Below are positions 8,631 through 18,246 of a stretch of 57,805 nt of DNA, piece after piece (positions within the stretch are counted from its first letter, which is position 1; each line of letters starts with the position of its first letter). The notes beneath the pieces are model-generated. The model was not told where the DNA came from. It did no database searches and saw only the letters and a list, made by a program, of their open reading frames with translations. The position numbers and the translations under genes were made by a program. The DNA lies in contig JAFGDZ010000029.1 of assembly GCA_016931855.1 (NCBI GenBank), positions 1-57,805 of the forward strand. The letters are read 5' to 3'. This DNA is from Bacteroidales bacterium (lineage in GTDB: Bacteria; Bacteroidota; Bacteroidia; Bacteroidales; Tenuifilaceae).

Positions 8631-9563
8631 ATGAGAAAAAGAATTGCATTGCTAACCCTAATTGGCTTGGCAACCTTTTCGTGCACAGGACGCTACGAGG
8701 ACAAAGGGATTCCTGTTACCAAACAAGAGGAAATGACCTTAAGCGAAGTGGCCGACTACAGCCCCGAAATACGAACTGTAGCATCGCCAGATGCAAGCAC
8801 TGAGCTAGCGCACGCTCGAAAAATTATTAAAAACGTTAGGTTAGGAATTGAAACCGCCTCCTTTGCCGAAACCCGAAAGAAGCTAGACTCAATAGTAGCG
8901 GCTTACGGAGGAAATCTAATGCGAGACAATGAGTACAACGACAACTACAGAATTAGCTGCGATGTAGAGATTAAGGTTGATGCGCAAAAATTGGAGCCGC
9001 TAACCGCAGCACTAGTTAACCTAGGAAAACGCCTAGAATATAAAAATATTGAGGCAACCGATGTAACCGAGGAGTTTATAGACCTTGAAGCAAGGCTAAA
9101 AAACAAGAGAAAGGTTGAAACCACCCTGCTTAATCTTCTAAAGAAAGCAACAACCGTAGAGGATGTTATACGTGTTGAAGAAAAACTAGGCCAAATTAGA
9201 GCCGAAATTGACGCTCACACTGGTAGGTTAAAGTATTTGAATAGCATGGTAGAGCAGAGCACATTATACGTTAACCTTTACCAAAATGTGGAGTACAAAT
9301 TTGAGCCAACCGAAACCCCAAAGTTTATTGAACGATTCCTAACTGCGCTAGATAAGGGATGGAAAGGCTTTGTTGCCGCAATACTCTTTATTATAAGGCT
9401 TTGGCCTCTATTTATTATTACCACACTGTCATGGTTAACCTTTAAGTGGATTAAAGCCTACCGAATACACCGCAAAGAGGAACGCAAAGCAGAGCGTAAA
9501 GCAGAAAAAAAGAGAGAGAAAAAAAACAAAAAGGATAAACCCGAAGAGACCAGTACATACTAA
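8631..9563 (+). CDS. DUF4349 domain lipoprotein
   Basis: 310 aa. Signal peptide with lipobox ending FSC (Cys18). The DUF4349 domain covers about residues 60-290: the conserved opening KIIKNVRLGIETASF, a coiled-coil middle (EEFIDLEARLKNKRKVETTL to VEEKLGQIRAEIDAHTGRLK), then a strand region and a transmembrane helix at about residues 245-270. The tail is very basic (EERKAERKAEKKREKKNKKD), cytoplasmic by inference. The function of the family is not established; it is linked to the cell envelope. A strong terminator follows directly. Confidence 0.85.
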   Translation: MRKRIALLTLIGLATFSCTGRYEDKGIPVTKQEEMTLSEVADYSPEIRTVASPDASTELAHARKIIKNVRLGIETASFAETRKKLDSIVAAYGGNLMRDNEYNDNYRISCDVEIKVDAQKLEPLTAALVNLGKRLEYKNIEATDVTEEFIDLEARLKNKRKVETTLLNLLKKATTVEDVIRVEEKLGQIRAEIDAHTGRLKYLNSMVEQSTLYVNLYQNVEYKFEPTETPKFIERFLTALDKGWKGFVAAILFIIRLWPLFIITTLSWLTFKWIKAYRIHRKEERKAERKAEKKREKKNKKDKPEETSTY

Positions 9564-9565
9564 AA

Positions 9566-9598
9566 AAGAAGCGCTCCCAAAGGAGCGCTTCTTTTTTT
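9566..9598 (+). terminator. intrinsic terminator after the DUF4349 gene
   Basis: AAGAAGCGCTCC pairs perfectly with GGAGCGCTTCTT around a short loop, followed by seven Ts. Confidence 0.92.
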
Positions 9599-9655
9599 CC
9601 CAAACTAATTAACTAATAACCAAAGTAAACCCTGTTTATTTGCCCTACAGGATTG

Positions 9656-9729
9656 TAGCGAGAGGCGGGATTGAACCGCCGACCTCATGATTATGAATCA
9701 TGCGCTCTAACCAGCTGAGCTACCTCGCC
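9656..9729 (-). tRNA. tRNA with CAT anticodon, probably elongator tRNA-Met
   Basis: 74 nt, minus strand. All four arms fold: acceptor GGCGAGG with TCTCGCT, D-arm GCTC/GAGC, anticodon stem CATGA/TCATG around loop TTCATAA (anticodon CAT), and T-arm GGCGG-TTCAATC-CCGCC. CCA is not encoded. A G-U pair closes the acceptor, so it is not the C1-A72 initiator type. A CAT anticodon could also belong to lysidine-modified tRNA-Ile; elongator Met is preferred on overall resemblance. Confidence 0.93.
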
Positions 9730-9778
9730 ATTGCAGTATTTCAACTGTAAAGGACAACCGTTGTTGTCAATCGCGGTG

Positions 9779-9808
9779 CAAAAGTAGGAATTATTTCTTT
9801 CCACGCAA
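9779..9808 (-). promoter_or_regulatory. promoter for the CAT-anticodon tRNA
   Basis: On the minus strand, TTG (9808 to 9806), 19 nt, then TACTTTTG (9786 to 9779): a full match to the Bacteroidota -33/-7 consensus. The tRNA 5' end is 50 nt downstream. Confidence 0.75.
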
Positions 9809-10202
9809 GAGCCAAAATCATATTTTTTGCAATGTTTTTATACCGAGAAATCACAAAAAGAACCGATGCATTGTAATTCAAATTGTTACCAAACCTCATT
9901 TTTTTAAAAAAAAAGCGTCTTCCATTGCATTCCCCATCGTGGAACAAACAAGAGCTAAAGAGAAATGCTACAACAAGTAAGTTCTGAGTAAAAACGGCAT
10001 ACATAGTTTTTTTTGAAGGGCTGCAGAGCAACACAATGCCTTCATAAAAAAGCTTACGCCCATTTGTTATAAACAGGCAACCCGCCAGCTGTTAATAAGT
10101 TATAACCATACAAACAGCTTAATAGTGAATTAATTTAATATATTGCGATAAGGGCAGAAAAACCCAAGAACAGTGTTGGGTTGATGTAGAACTAACAAGG
10201 CC
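9809..10202. other. non-coding stretch upstream of the START-like gene
   Basis: No gene is recognised. A 97-codon minus-strand frame at 9741-10034 overlaps the tRNA promoter and reads as low-complexity hydrophobic residues, so it is not accepted. No clear TAnnTTTG element was found for the downstream gene. Confidence 0.4.
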
Positions 10203-10607
10203 ATGAAAGAAGACAATATTACAGCAAACATGCTTGAACTGGAGTTTGGCATGAACACCTCAGCAGGCCTGCTTTTTAATAGGCTAAGCACACCATCGGG
10301 GCTATCGGAATGGTTTGCTGACGATGTGAACCTATCGGGAAACATTTTCACCTTTATCTGGGACAAAATGGAACACCTAGCCGAAGTTATTGAGAAAAAG
10401 GAAAACAAGCATATTCGCTTTAGGTGGATAGACCACCCTGACTATGGCGACAATCACACATTTGAGTTTAAGCTAAGCGTAAGGGACATTACTGGCGAGC
10501 TATCCCTTCAGGTAACCGAAACAATTTCTGAAGACGACGAGGTAGAAGATGTTATATCGTTATGGAACTACCAAATTAGCGAGCTAAAAAGAGTACTGGG
10601 CATATAA
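10203..10607 (+). CDS. START-like / SRPBCC domain protein
   Basis: 134 aa. The pattern of a small START-like (SRPBCC, AHSA1-related) protein conserved in Bacteroidota is visible: LSTPSGLSEWFADDV near residues 28-43, IRFRWIDHP mid-protein and a final long helix LWNYQISELKRVLG. The fold makes a hydrophobic pocket; the ligand is unknown. Relatives usually begin only a few residues before the first strand (LELEF), so the ATG at 10230 is a serious alternative start. It precedes the LptF/G gene but a separate -7 box lies between them. Confidence 0.82.
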   Translation: MKEDNITANMLELEFGMNTSAGLLFNRLSTPSGLSEWFADDVNLSGNIFTFIWDKMEHLAEVIEKKENKHIRFRWIDHPDYGDNHTFEFKLSVRDITGELSLQVTETISEDDEVEDVISLWNYQISELKRVLGI

Positions 10608-10740
10608 TACGGCGTGTAATAAGCAATATCACACAAAAAAGTTACCCCACATTGCAATTATCCGTTTAACAATAATGTTTATTAGCTATAATGAACGTAA
10701 TGCAAAGAAAAAATCGTTAACAGAAATTAGAAAAATACCT

Positions 10741-10748
10741 TACTTTTG
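10741..10748 (+). promoter_or_regulatory. -7 box for the LptF/G-family gene
   Basis: TACTTTTG matches TAnnTTTG exactly and lies 36 nt before the GTG start at 10784. No good -33 TTG at the right distance. Confidence 0.5.
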
Positions 10749-10783
10749 CGCTTATTACAAATGGTTTTAAAAATTAGCAATAG

Positions 10784-12253
10784 GTGAAAACGCTTCATAG
10801 ATTTATACTCAAAAGTTACTTAGGGCCACTCCTAATGACTTTCTTTATTGTGATGTTTGTGCTTCTAATGCAATTTTTATGGAAGTACATTGACGATTTA
10901 GTTGGCAAAGGATTGGACTGGACCATTATATCTGAACTTCTGCTGTACGCATCGGCAGGGTTAGTTCCCATGGCTCTACCCCTATCCACCCTATTGGCAT
11001 CGCTAATGATGCTTGGAAACCTTGGCGAGAATAACGAGTTACTGGCAATGAAATCGGCAGGGATATCGTTACCCAGAATTATGCTGCCTCTAATTGTAAT
11101 AACGGTAGCCATTAGTGGCGGGGCATTCTTCTTCTCTAACAACGTACTGCCCTACACCAACCTTAAAATTGCCTCGCTGCTATACGATGTTAAGCAGCAA
11201 CGACCAGAACTTCAGCTAAAAGAGGGCGTTTTTTATAATGGGATAGATGGGCTAAGCGTTAAAATTGGGGAAAAGAACCACAACACCAATCTCTTAAAGC
11301 GTATTATGATTTACGACCACCGGGCCAACGATGGAAACATTGCTGTTACCCTTGCCGACTCTGGATATATGCGCGTAACAACCGACGAACGCCACATGGT
11401 TGTTACCCTGTACGATGGGTACACATACGAGGAGATAAAGGAGGGACGTGAACCAGCTCGTACAAAGGACAAAAAGCTACCTGCACGCCAAACGCACTTT
11501 AAGGAGCAAACGTTCATTCATGAGCTTAAGGGATTTGGGCTTCAGAGAACCGACGAGGATCTTTTCAAAAATAACTTTCAGGTTATGAATCTTGCCCAGC
11601 TAGAAGTGGCGCAGGACTCATTATCAAATGAGCTGCTAACTAGGAACGAAGCATTTAAAAACAACCTAGTTGGGAACATTCTATTACGAAACACCTACAG
11701 GTTACCTCAGGATACGGTTGCAAAAACAGCAACGTACCAACTCCCTGCTGATTCGTTATACAGCCAGCTTAGCAACGAACAAAAGCTAAGAGCAATAGAG
11801 CGTGCACTAGTGAACGCCCGTTCGGCTAAGAGCTACATTTCCACAACTAGCGACGAAATAAACTACAAAGCGAAATACATTGCACGCCATAACATTGAGT
11901 GGCATAGGAAATTTGCATTGTCGTTTGCCTGCTTCGTATTCTTCTTTATAGGCGCACCACTTGGAGCTATTATACGCAAGGGAGGACTTGGGATGCCAGT
12001 AGTTATCTCGGTGCTATTCTTTATTCTGTACTATGTAATAGCTATTACGGGAGAAAAATTTGTTAGAGAACTTGTTTGGCACCCATCGTTTGGGATGTGG
12101 ATTTCATCGGTAATACTACTTCCACTTGGAGCATTCCTATCGTACAAGGCAACAACCGATTCTGTTATTCTAAATGCCGACTGGTACTTTAATACCTTCA
12201 AAAAAATATTCTCATTCAAGGCAAAACGTAAGCAGAAAGAGATATTATCATAA
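10784..12253 (+). CDS. LptF/LptG family permease (YjgP/YjgQ), LPS transport
   Basis: 489 aa, GTG start at 10784. The only nearby ATG (10761) is out of frame. Six transmembrane helices are arranged as three at each end: residues about 12-32, 52-75, 97-118, then about 385-408, 413-433 and 440-460. A large periplasmic beta-rich section lies between, as in LptF/LptG. The conserved segment LGENNELLAMKSAGISLPRI after helix 2 is diagnostic. These permeases, with LptB and LptC, extract lipopolysaccharide from the inner membrane. Bacteroidota typically carry several such genes, so LptF and LptG cannot be told apart here. Two glycosyltransferase genes follow, consistent with envelope biosynthesis. Confidence 0.92.
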   Translation: MKTLHRFILKSYLGPLLMTFFIVMFVLLMQFLWKYIDDLVGKGLDWTIISELLLYASAGLVPMALPLSTLLASLMMLGNLGENNELLAMKSAGISLPRIMLPLIVITVAISGGAFFFSNNVLPYTNLKIASLLYDVKQQRPELQLKEGVFYNGIDGLSVKIGEKNHNTNLLKRIMIYDHRANDGNIAVTLADSGYMRVTTDERHMVVTLYDGYTYEEIKEGREPARTKDKKLPARQTHFKEQTFIHELKGFGLQRTDEDLFKNNFQVMNLAQLEVAQDSLSNELLTRNEAFKNNLVGNILLRNTYRLPQDTVAKTATYQLPADSLYSQLSNEQKLRAIERALVNARSAKSYISTTSDEINYKAKYIARHNIEWHRKFALSFACFVFFFIGAPLGAIIRKGGLGMPVVISVLFFILYYVIAITGEKFVRELVWHPSFGMWISSVILLPLGAFLSYKATTDSVILNADWYFNTFKKIFSFKAKRKQKEILS

Positions 12254-12264
12254 CCTTTTGGTGC

Positions 12265-12305
12265 TACCAAAACATTGTGGCCAAATGCGCTACAATGTTT
12301 TGGTA
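12265..12305 (+). terminator. perfect inverted repeat after the LptF/G gene
   Basis: TACCAAAACATTGT and its exact complement flank a 13-nt loop directly after the stop codon. The stem is strong, but what follows is AATTAT and not a clean T run. It is either a weak terminator or an mRNA 3'-end-stabilising hairpin. Confidence 0.55.
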
Positions 12306-12360
12306 ATTATATCGTTAAGTAATGCTTAGAATAGCTTAACGCACAACACACCAACACCTC

Positions 12361-13584
12361 ATGCGCATTTTAATTGTAGCCAACAAAGTTCCCTATCCAC
12401 CAAAAGATGGAGGAGCCATTGCAACCCTCTCCCTTGCTACAGCGCTGGCAAAAGCAGGTACACACATTAAGCTGCTGTCCATAAATACCCCAAAGCACTA
12501 CTGCGCTGACCAGCAAATACCTCACGCCCTAAAATTGGAGCTAAATATTGAAACCGTTTTTGTTGATACAACCATTAAGCTCCATAAAGCCCTTAGCAAC
12601 CTTCTGTTCTCTAATCTGCCTTACAATGCAGAACGCTTTATTAACGAGGCATTCCGCAATAGGCTAACCAAAATACTTAGAGAAAAGGAGTTTGATGTGG
12701 TTCAGCTAGAAGGGCTATACCTAACCCCATACATTGAAACCATTAAGCAGCACTCCACTGCAAAAGTTGCGCTAAGAGCCCACAATGTAGAGCATGAGAT
12801 TTGGGAAAGAACCTTAGTGTCCCAGAAAAATCCGCTTAAAAAGCTATACATCAAACTCATTACAAAACGCCTAAAAAGGATGGAGCAAGAAGCGGTAATG
12901 CAAATAGACCTGCTTGTTCCAATATCAAACCGAGATAAAGCAAAGCTTATAGAAATAGGATGTAGCGCCCCTAGCCTAACCATTCCATTTGGGATTGAGG
13001 CCAGCAATTTCTACCAAACCCAAGCACCAAACCACAATAGCCGCTTACAGGTGTTCCACCTAGGAGGGCTCGATTGGCAACCTAATCAGGATGGACTTCT
13101 ATGGTTTATTAACCATTGCTGGCCATTGGTTTTACAAGCTATTCCTAACGCACGGTTCACCATTGCGGGAAGAAACGCACCTAAAAATCTAATTAGCCAA
13201 CTAAGAGGGCCAGGAATTGAATACATAGGAGAAATTGAAAACGCTAAGCAGTTTATTGCAAACTCAGGGGTAATGGTTGTACCTCTAAGAATTGGCTCTG
13301 GTATGCGCATTAAGATTATTGAGGGCATGGCACTAGGCAAAGCCATTGTTTCCACCGCAGTTGGCGCCGAGGGCATTGACTATACCAATGGCCAAAATAT
13401 TATGATTGGCAATAGCCCAAAAGAACTTGCCGAGGCAATAGTTCTATTACTAACTAACAGCACGTTGAAACAGGAAATAGGATTAGCAGCAAAGACTTTT
13501 GCAACACAAACGTATTGTATCCACACACAAGCAGAGCAGCTGCTCAATTTCTACAAGAAAAGCATGATACAAATTAAAGATTAG
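12361..13584 (+). CDS. glycosyltransferase family 4 (GT-B fold)
   Basis: 407 aa. N-terminal acceptor-binding Rossmann domain opens with ILIVANKVPYPPKDGGA. The C-terminal GT1 domain shows FHLGGLDWQPNQDG, ARFTIAGRN, VVPLRIGSGMRIKIIEGMAL and KAIVSTAVGAEGI, where Glu of IIEGMALG contacts the donor nucleotide sugar. It probably adds a hexose to a cell-surface glycan or LPS. The donor and acceptor cannot be inferred. It lies between the LptF/G permease and a GT2 glycosyltransferase on the same strand. Confidence 0.92.
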   Translation: MRILIVANKVPYPPKDGGAIATLSLATALAKAGTHIKLLSINTPKHYCADQQIPHALKLELNIETVFVDTTIKLHKALSNLLFSNLPYNAERFINEAFRNRLTKILREKEFDVVQLEGLYLTPYIETIKQHSTAKVALRAHNVEHEIWERTLVSQKNPLKKLYIKLITKRLKRMEQEAVMQIDLLVPISNRDKAKLIEIGCSAPSLTIPFGIEASNFYQTQAPNHNSRLQVFHLGGLDWQPNQDGLLWFINHCWPLVLQAIPNARFTIAGRNAPKNLISQLRGPGIEYIGEIENAKQFIANSGVMVVPLRIGSGMRIKIIEGMALGKAIVSTAVGAEGIDYTNGQNIMIGNSPKELAEAIVLLLTNSTLKQEIGLAAKTFATQTYCIHTQAEQLLNFYKKSMIQIKD

Positions 13585-13605
13585 CCTAAACCATCAATAT
13601 TATTC

Positions 13606-13613
13606 TACCTTTG
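13606..13613 (+). promoter_or_regulatory. -7 box for the GT2 - ribBA transcript
   Basis: TACCTTTG fits TAnnTTTG and is 28 nt before the GTG start at 13642. The -33 region is weak. Confidence 0.45.
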
Positions 13614-13641
13614 CAAAACTAACTGGAGAACCCAATAAAAC

Positions 13642-14805
13642 GTGGAAATAGCATTTTGGATATTAGCTTTAGCCATACTTCACTCGTACGTTTTTTACCC
13701 CCTAATTTTAAGAGTGCTAGTAAAGTTGCGTGCAAACCAAAATGAACCACATTTCGCCCCCCAGGAGTACCCAAAAATCAGCATAATTATGGCTGCTCAC
13801 AACGAAGAAAACGTTATTGGGCAGAAAATAGATTCCATATACACCACCACCTACCCTACTAGCGAAATAGAGGTTTTTATTGGCAGCGATTGCTCTATAG
13901 ATAAAACCAATGAGATACTAGAGACAAAAGCACAACAGTACCCATCGTTTAGCTATACCACGTTTACCCAACGACAGGGAAAAGCTAACATAATGAACCA
14001 GCTGCTCGATAGTACCACTGGAGACATCATTATTTCCACCGATGCCAACGTAATGCTGTGCCCCTCCACCCTTGAGGAAATGGTAAAGCCCTTTAAAGAT
14101 CCCCAAATTGGTCTTGTGGACTCGCAGATGACCAACACAGGGATAAAAAAAGAGGGCATATCAGCACAGGAGAGCCAGTACATTACACGCGAGGTAGGCA
14201 TAAAGCACCGCGAAGGCAAGCTCTGGGGTACCATGATGGGCCCTTTTGGCGGATGCTTTGCCATTAGAAAAAAGTGCTACGCAAAGGTACCCACCAACTA
14301 CTTTATGGACGATTTCTACATCAACATGAAAGTACTTGAACAGGGCTACAAATCCATTAACGCGCTGGATGCCATTGTTAAAGAAGATGTATCAAACCAA
14401 ATAGAGGAGGAGTTTAAGCGTAAAACCAGAATCTCCATAGGAAACTTCCAGAACCTTTTTACGTTTACCCATTTGCTGTGGCCACCATTTACAGGCCTAG
14501 CATTTAGCTTTGCATCGCACAAAATAATAAGGTGGTTTGGCCCATTTATAATAGTTGCCTGCTGGATACTCTCCCTTTTGCTACTAACAGCACAGCCAAT
14601 TTACGCAGCAATATTCTGGGCGCTAAGCGGCAGCTTCCTAATACCACTTTTCGACTTTTTACTTAAGAAATGTAACATTCATATTATCTTTGTTCGTTTT
14701 GTAACCCACTTTTATGGCATGAACCTAGCACTGATGGTGGGATTTTTCAAATACTTAAAAGGAGTAAATTCCAATGTGTGGCAACCAACAAAAAGGAACC
14801 AGTAG
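13642..14805 (+). CDS. membrane glycosyltransferase family 2
   Basis: 387 aa, GTG start. One N-terminal helix, then a GT-A domain: [18 protein letters not shown] (nucleotide site), [25 protein letters not shown] carrying the D-x-N version of the DXD metal motif, [16 protein letters not shown] and [11 protein letters not shown], the ED and arginine-rich acceptor motifs of processive-type GT2 enzymes. Three or four helices close the C-terminus (residues about 270-375). Likely extends or initiates a surface polysaccharide at the inner membrane. It overlaps ribBA by 32 nt, so the two are translationally linked although functionally unrelated. Confidence 0.9.
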   Translation: MEIAFWILALAILHSYVFYPLILRVLVKLRANQNEPHFAPQEYPKISIIMAAHNEENVIGQKIDSIYTTTYPTSEIEVFIGSDCSIDKTNEILETKAQQYPSFSYTTFTQRQGKANIMNQLLDSTTGDIIISTDANVMLCPSTLEEMVKPFKDPQIGLVDSQMTNTGIKKEGISAQESQYITREVGIKHREGKLWGTMMGPFGGCFAIRKKCYAKVPTNYFMDDFYINMKVLEQGYKSINALDAIVKEDVSNQIEEEFKRKTRISIGNFQNLFTFTHLLWPPFTGLAFSFASHKIIRWFGPFIIVACWILSLLLLTAQPIYAAIFWALSGSFLIPLFDFLLKKCNIHIIFVRFVTHFYGMNLALMVGFFKYLKGVNSNVWQPTKRNQ

Positions 14806-16015
14806 CCAGCTCAATACTATTGAGGAGGCTATTGAGGATATTAAAAAGGGGAAAGTAATTATCGTTGTTGACGATGAAGACCGTGAGAACGAAGGCGATT
14901 TCGTTGTTGCTGCCGAGCTCATAACCCCAGAAATTGTGAACTTTATGGCTCGATATGGCCGCGGGTTAATATGCACACCACTTCCCGAGGAGCGGTGTAA
15001 AGAGCTTGACCTTGAGCTAATGGTGGGCACCAACACGGCGCTTCACCAAACGCCCTTCACTGTTTCCGTTGACCTAATTGGACAAGGATGCACTACGGGC
15101 ATATCGGCATCGGATAGGGCTAAAACCATTAAGGCTCTTGTTGATCCTAGCACAAAGCCCGAAGATCTTGCCCGCCCGGGACACATTTTCCCACTTAAGG
15201 CGAGGGAAAAGGGCGTACTTAGGCGTGCTGGACACACCGAAGCCGTTGTTGACCTTACCAAGCTTGCAGGCCTAAACGCTGGTGGTGCGCTAGTTGAGAT
15301 TATGAACGAGGATGGCACCATGGCTCGCCTACCAGAGCTACTGGAAATAGCAAAGAAGTTTGACCTTAAAATTATCTCCATTCAGGATCTTATAGCCTTC
15401 CGCCTTAAATGCGAAAGCCTTGTTGAGAGAGGCCAGCGGGTTAAGATGCCAACCGACCACGGCACCTTTGAGCTTATCCCCTTCCGCCAAAAATCTAACG
15501 GGCTTGAGCACGTTGCCCTAATTAAAGGCGAGTGGACCGACGACGAGCCAATACTTGTTAGGGTACACTCATCATGTGCAACGGGCGATATATTTGGATC
15601 GCACCGCTGCGACTGCGGGCCTCAGCTCCATAAAGCTATGGAGATGGTTGACAAGGAGGGCAAAGGTGTTATTGTGTACCTTAATCAGGAAGGACGTGGC
15701 ATTGGTCTATTTAACAAGATGCACGCCTACAAGCTTCAGGAGGAAGGGTTAGATACCGTTGAGGCCAACGTTGAGCTGGGTTTCGATCCCGATGAGCGCG
15801 ACTACGGCGTAGGCGCAAACATACTTAGGGAGATTGGCGTGCGCAAAATGCGCCTAATAACCAACAACCCCGTTAAAAGGAAAGGGCTTGAAGGGTACGG
15901 ACTTGAGATAACAGAGAACGTTCCCCTTGAGATTGCACCAACCCCTTTTAACGAGTTCTACCTTAAAACGAAACGCGATAAAATGGGCCACCTTATACTG
16001 ATGAAACCAAAGTAA
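14774..16015 (+). CDS. ribBA: bifunctional 3,4-dihydroxy-2-butanone-4-phosphate synthase / GTP cyclohydrolase II
   Basis: 413 aa. The RibB half (residues about 13-210) makes dihydroxybutanone phosphate from ribulose 5-phosphate; [10 protein letters not shown] at 33-42 and GHIFPL bind metal and substrate. The RibA half (about 211-413) opens GTP to the pyrimidine precursor of riboflavin; zinc ligands Cys268, Cys279 and Cys281 sit in [15 protein letters not shown], with the E. coli RibA spacing, and [10 protein letters not shown] binds the phosphate. Both halves keep all key residues. The first 12 residues ([12 protein letters not shown]) are an extension encoded within the upstream glycosyltransferase gene. 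No FMN riboswitch is seen upstream. Confidence 0.97.
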   Translation: MCGNQQKGTSSQLNTIEEAIEDIKKGKVIIVVDDEDRENEGDFVVAAELITPEIVNFMARYGRGLICTPLPEERCKELDLELMVGTNTALHQTPFTVSVDLIGQGCTTGISASDRAKTIKALVDPSTKPEDLARPGHIFPLKAREKGVLRRAGHTEAVVDLTKLAGLNAGGALVEIMNEDGTMARLPELLEIAKKFDLKIISIQDLIAFRLKCESLVERGQRVKMPTDHGTFELIPFRQKSNGLEHVALIKGEWTDDEPILVRVHSSCATGDIFGSHRCDCGPQLHKAMEMVDKEGKGVIVYLNQEGRGIGLFNKMHAYKLQEEGLDTVEANVELGFDPDERDYGVGANILREIGVRKMRLITNNPVKRKGLEGYGLEITENVPLEIAPTPFNEFYLKTKRDKMGHLILMKPK

Positions 16016-16088
16016 GGCGTGTTTGGTTTTTAGTGTTTAGTCGGGAATACAATACGCTAACGTCTAAAATCTACAATCTGTATTTTCA

Positions 16089-17042
16089 ATGCAAAGTTCA
16101 CCTCGAATAATATACATGGGAACTCCCGACTTTGCTGTGGAGCCATTGAAAGCCATCGTTAACGATGGCTTCAATGTTGTTGGGGTAGTTACTGTTCCCG
16201 ACAAGCCAGCCGGACGGGGGTTAAAGCTACAGGAATCGCCCGTAAAACGGTATGCAATAAAGCAGGGCATTAAGGTGCTTCAGCCCGAAAAGCTAAGAGA
16301 CCCAGCATTTACGGAGGAGCTAAAGAGCCTTTCGCCCGATATTGCTGTGGTTGTAGCATTCAGAATGCTGCCAAAGGAGGTTTGGAGCCTCCCCACGCTG
16401 GGCACATTTAACCTACACGCCTCGCTCCTGCCCCAATACCGCGGTGCAGCGCCCATTAACTGGGCTGTAATTAACGGCGAAAAGGTTTCGGGCGTAACAA
16501 CCTTCCTTATTGATGAGCAGATTGACACTGGTAACATCCTGCTTAGCGAAAAGGTTGATATTGACATTAACGATACTGCCGGACAGCTACATGATAAGCT
16601 AATGGTTGTTGGTGCATCGCTCACGGTTAAAACCATTAAGGCGCTAGCCAGTAAATCTATAACACCAACACCGCAGCCCTCTAGCATAGAGCTAAAGTCT
16701 GCTCCTAAAATCTTTAGGGAGACCTGTAAAATAGCATGGGCTAACAGCGCGCTTAGCGTGCACAACCACATAAGAGGGCTTAGCCCATATCCCGGCGCAT
16801 GGAGCGATTTAGAGCTTAGCGATGGAACCATTGTTTCTGCCAAAATCCAGCTAACCGCACTTGCTGAATTGTATAAGCATAGCGATATTGGCAGCATTCT
16901 TATTGATAAGGATAGGATTATAGTATCGTGCAACGACTCGTGTGTTGAGATTCTGCAGCTGCAGCTTCCCGGTAAAAAATCTATGGCTACCCCCGATTTG
17001 CTTAGGGGAATGCAAAGCAACCTTCCAAAAAGATTTTTATAG
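16089..17042 (+). CDS. fmt: methionyl-tRNA formyltransferase
   Basis: 317 aa, the normal length. It formylates initiator Met-tRNA using 10-formyl-tetrahydrofolate in the cytoplasm. The catalytic triad is present: Asn108 and His110 in FNLHASLLPQYRGAAP, Asp146 in DEQIDTG. The C-terminal OB-like tRNA-binding domain covers about residues 210-317 (IRGLSPYPGAW at its start). It follows ribBA by 73 nt and is probably in the same transcript. A strong shared terminator lies just downstream. Confidence 0.97.
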   Translation: MQSSPRIIYMGTPDFAVEPLKAIVNDGFNVVGVVTVPDKPAGRGLKLQESPVKRYAIKQGIKVLQPEKLRDPAFTEELKSLSPDIAVVVAFRMLPKEVWSLPTLGTFNLHASLLPQYRGAAPINWAVINGEKVSGVTTFLIDEQIDTGNILLSEKVDIDINDTAGQLHDKLMVVGASLTVKTIKALASKSITPTPQPSSIELKSAPKIFRETCKIAWANSALSVHNHIRGLSPYPGAWSDLELSDGTIVSAKIQLTALAELYKHSDIGSILIDKDRIIVSCNDSCVEILQLQLPGKKSMATPDLLRGMQSNLPKRFL

Positions 17043-17046
17043 AACA

Positions 17047-17092
17047 CCAAAAAGAAAACGGGACAACATCAATTGTCCCGTTTTCTTTTTGG
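17047..17092. terminator. bidirectional terminator between fmt and the glucosaminidase gene
   Basis: A stem of about 20 bp, CCAAAAAGAAAACGGGACAA with its complement around a 6-nt loop, ends in T-rich flanks on both strands and separates two converging genes. Confidence 0.93.
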
Positions 17093-17093
17093 G

Positions 17094-18044
17094 TTACGAC
17101 TTATCCTTAGGCTTGCGCTTACGCAAGTTAATTACCTGTCCTACTTCAGGCTCTTCGCCCTTATTCATGCGGTTTTTGCTATACAGCGACGACATTTTAA
17201 CGCCATACTGCTGGCTTATACGCCACATGGTTTCCCCCTCCTCTACCACATGCACAGAGTTGTTACGCTCTGCCTTGCGACGCTTGGGTTGAATGTATAG
17301 TTCCAAGCCCTCGTGCAATTTAGCGGTTTTCTCTATATCGTTGTAGGTTGCCAGCTGCCAAGGCATAAGCTCCAGCTCTTTGGTTAACGATGCATAGGTA
17401 TCGCCAGACTTCACCTTTATGTACTTAATTCTATTGCGCACGTACACAGGGCGCTGCTTGTAAATGTCTATGGTAAAACCATCGTCGGCAAGTCTGCCAA
17501 TCTCCCTATCGGGAGGAGCAATTTTAATATCCACACCACGATCGAACAGGTACAGCTTATTATCCTCGATAATCTTAATAAGCAGCTCGGCGTATTTAGA
17601 GTTGGTGGCATAGCCAGCCTTTTTTAGCCCCTTTGCCCAGCCCTTATAGTCGGTTGGCTCCAACTCAAACAGGAAAGCGTACCGCTTACTCCCCCTAAGG
17701 AACTCGGAGTGGTCGTGAAACGATTTCTCGGGCGACTTGTACTTACGGAAGCACTCGCCCCGCTTATCGTCGTCGTGGTAAATTTTGGGGCCGCTCCAGC
17801 TCTTATGGCACTTTATACCAAAATGATTGTTGGCCTTAACGGCAAGCGTGCTATTGCCGTTGTCGCTCTCCAGCATACCCTGAGCAAGGATAATGCTTGC
17901 AGGCACACCATACTCTTTCATCTGTTTAATTGCCAACCCCTTGTACTGTTCAATGTACTGGGAACGCGACAGCTTTCCCGATTGCGCTACCGATACATAA
18001 TGCACTGATACTATAAGTAATATCGAAATAAACTTCCTAATCAT
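17094..18044 (-). CDS. exported N-acetylglucosaminidase with LysM domains
   Basis: 316 aa. Signal peptide (residues 1-20, cut before QSGK). The glucosaminidase domain (GH73, FlgJ-like) covers about 28-165: catalytic Glu59 in QGMLESDNGNS, then NNHFGIKCHKSW, FRKYKSPEKSFHDHSEFL and GWAKGLKKAGYAT. Two LysM peptidoglycan-binding modules follow: about 205-253 (KVKSGDTYASLTKELEL) and 268-312 (VVEEGETMWRISQQYGV). It hydrolyses peptidoglycan in the periplasm, for cell-wall turnover or septum cleavage. A minus-strand -7 box (TATTTTTG) lies at 18064-18071, 20 nt before the start codon. Confidence 0.94.
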   Translation of the reverse strand: MIRKFISILLIVSVHYVSVAQSGKLSRSQYIEQYKGLAIKQMKEYGVPASIILAQGMLESDNGNSTLAVKANNHFGIKCHKSWSGPKIYHDDDKRGECFRKYKSPEKSFHDHSEFLRGSKRYAFLFELEPTDYKGWAKGLKKAGYATNSKYAELLIKIIEDNKLYLFDRGVDIKIAPPDREIGRLADDGFTIDIYKQRPVYVRNRIKYIKVKSGDTYASLTKELELMPWQLATYNDIEKTAKLHEGLELYIQPKRRKAERNNSVHVVEEGETMWRISQQYGVKMSSLYSKNRMNKGEEPEVGQVINLRKRKPKDKS

Positions 18045-18063
18045 GCTAAAATACTGTTTGCTA

Positions 18064-18071
18064 CAAAAATA
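18064..18071 (-). promoter_or_regulatory. -7 box for the glucosaminidase gene
   Basis: TATTTTTG on the minus strand fits TAnnTTTG close upstream of the start at 18044. There is no matching -33, so the call is tentative. Confidence 0.35.
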
Positions 18072-18146
18072 GACATATTAGCGACAAATGGTAATAAACA
18101 GAACAAAGCCTTAGCTGAGGATGTTCCTAAAATCAAAGCAAATTTG

Positions 18147-18154
18147 TACTTTTG
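18147..18154 (+). promoter_or_regulatory. -7 box for cytidine deaminase
   Basis: TACTTTTG exactly matches TAnnTTTG, about 93 nt before the ATG at 18247. The -33 element is not clear. Confidence 0.45.
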
Positions 18155-18246
18155 GCACCCGTACTTACTATATTGCGGGTATTAGCCTTTTTAAAAATCA
18201 ATAAAAGCACCATGAGGGGTGATTGTTACAACTAAAATGGCATACA

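Noticed and set aside
9741-10034. 97-codon minus-strand open frame beside the tRNA
   Set aside because: It covers the tRNA promoter, reads as unstructured hydrophobic residues and has no recognisable family.
14774-15036. FMN riboswitch upstream of ribBA
   Set aside because: The gene starts inside the glycosyltransferase coding region, so no leader space exists; no conserved RFN element was seen.
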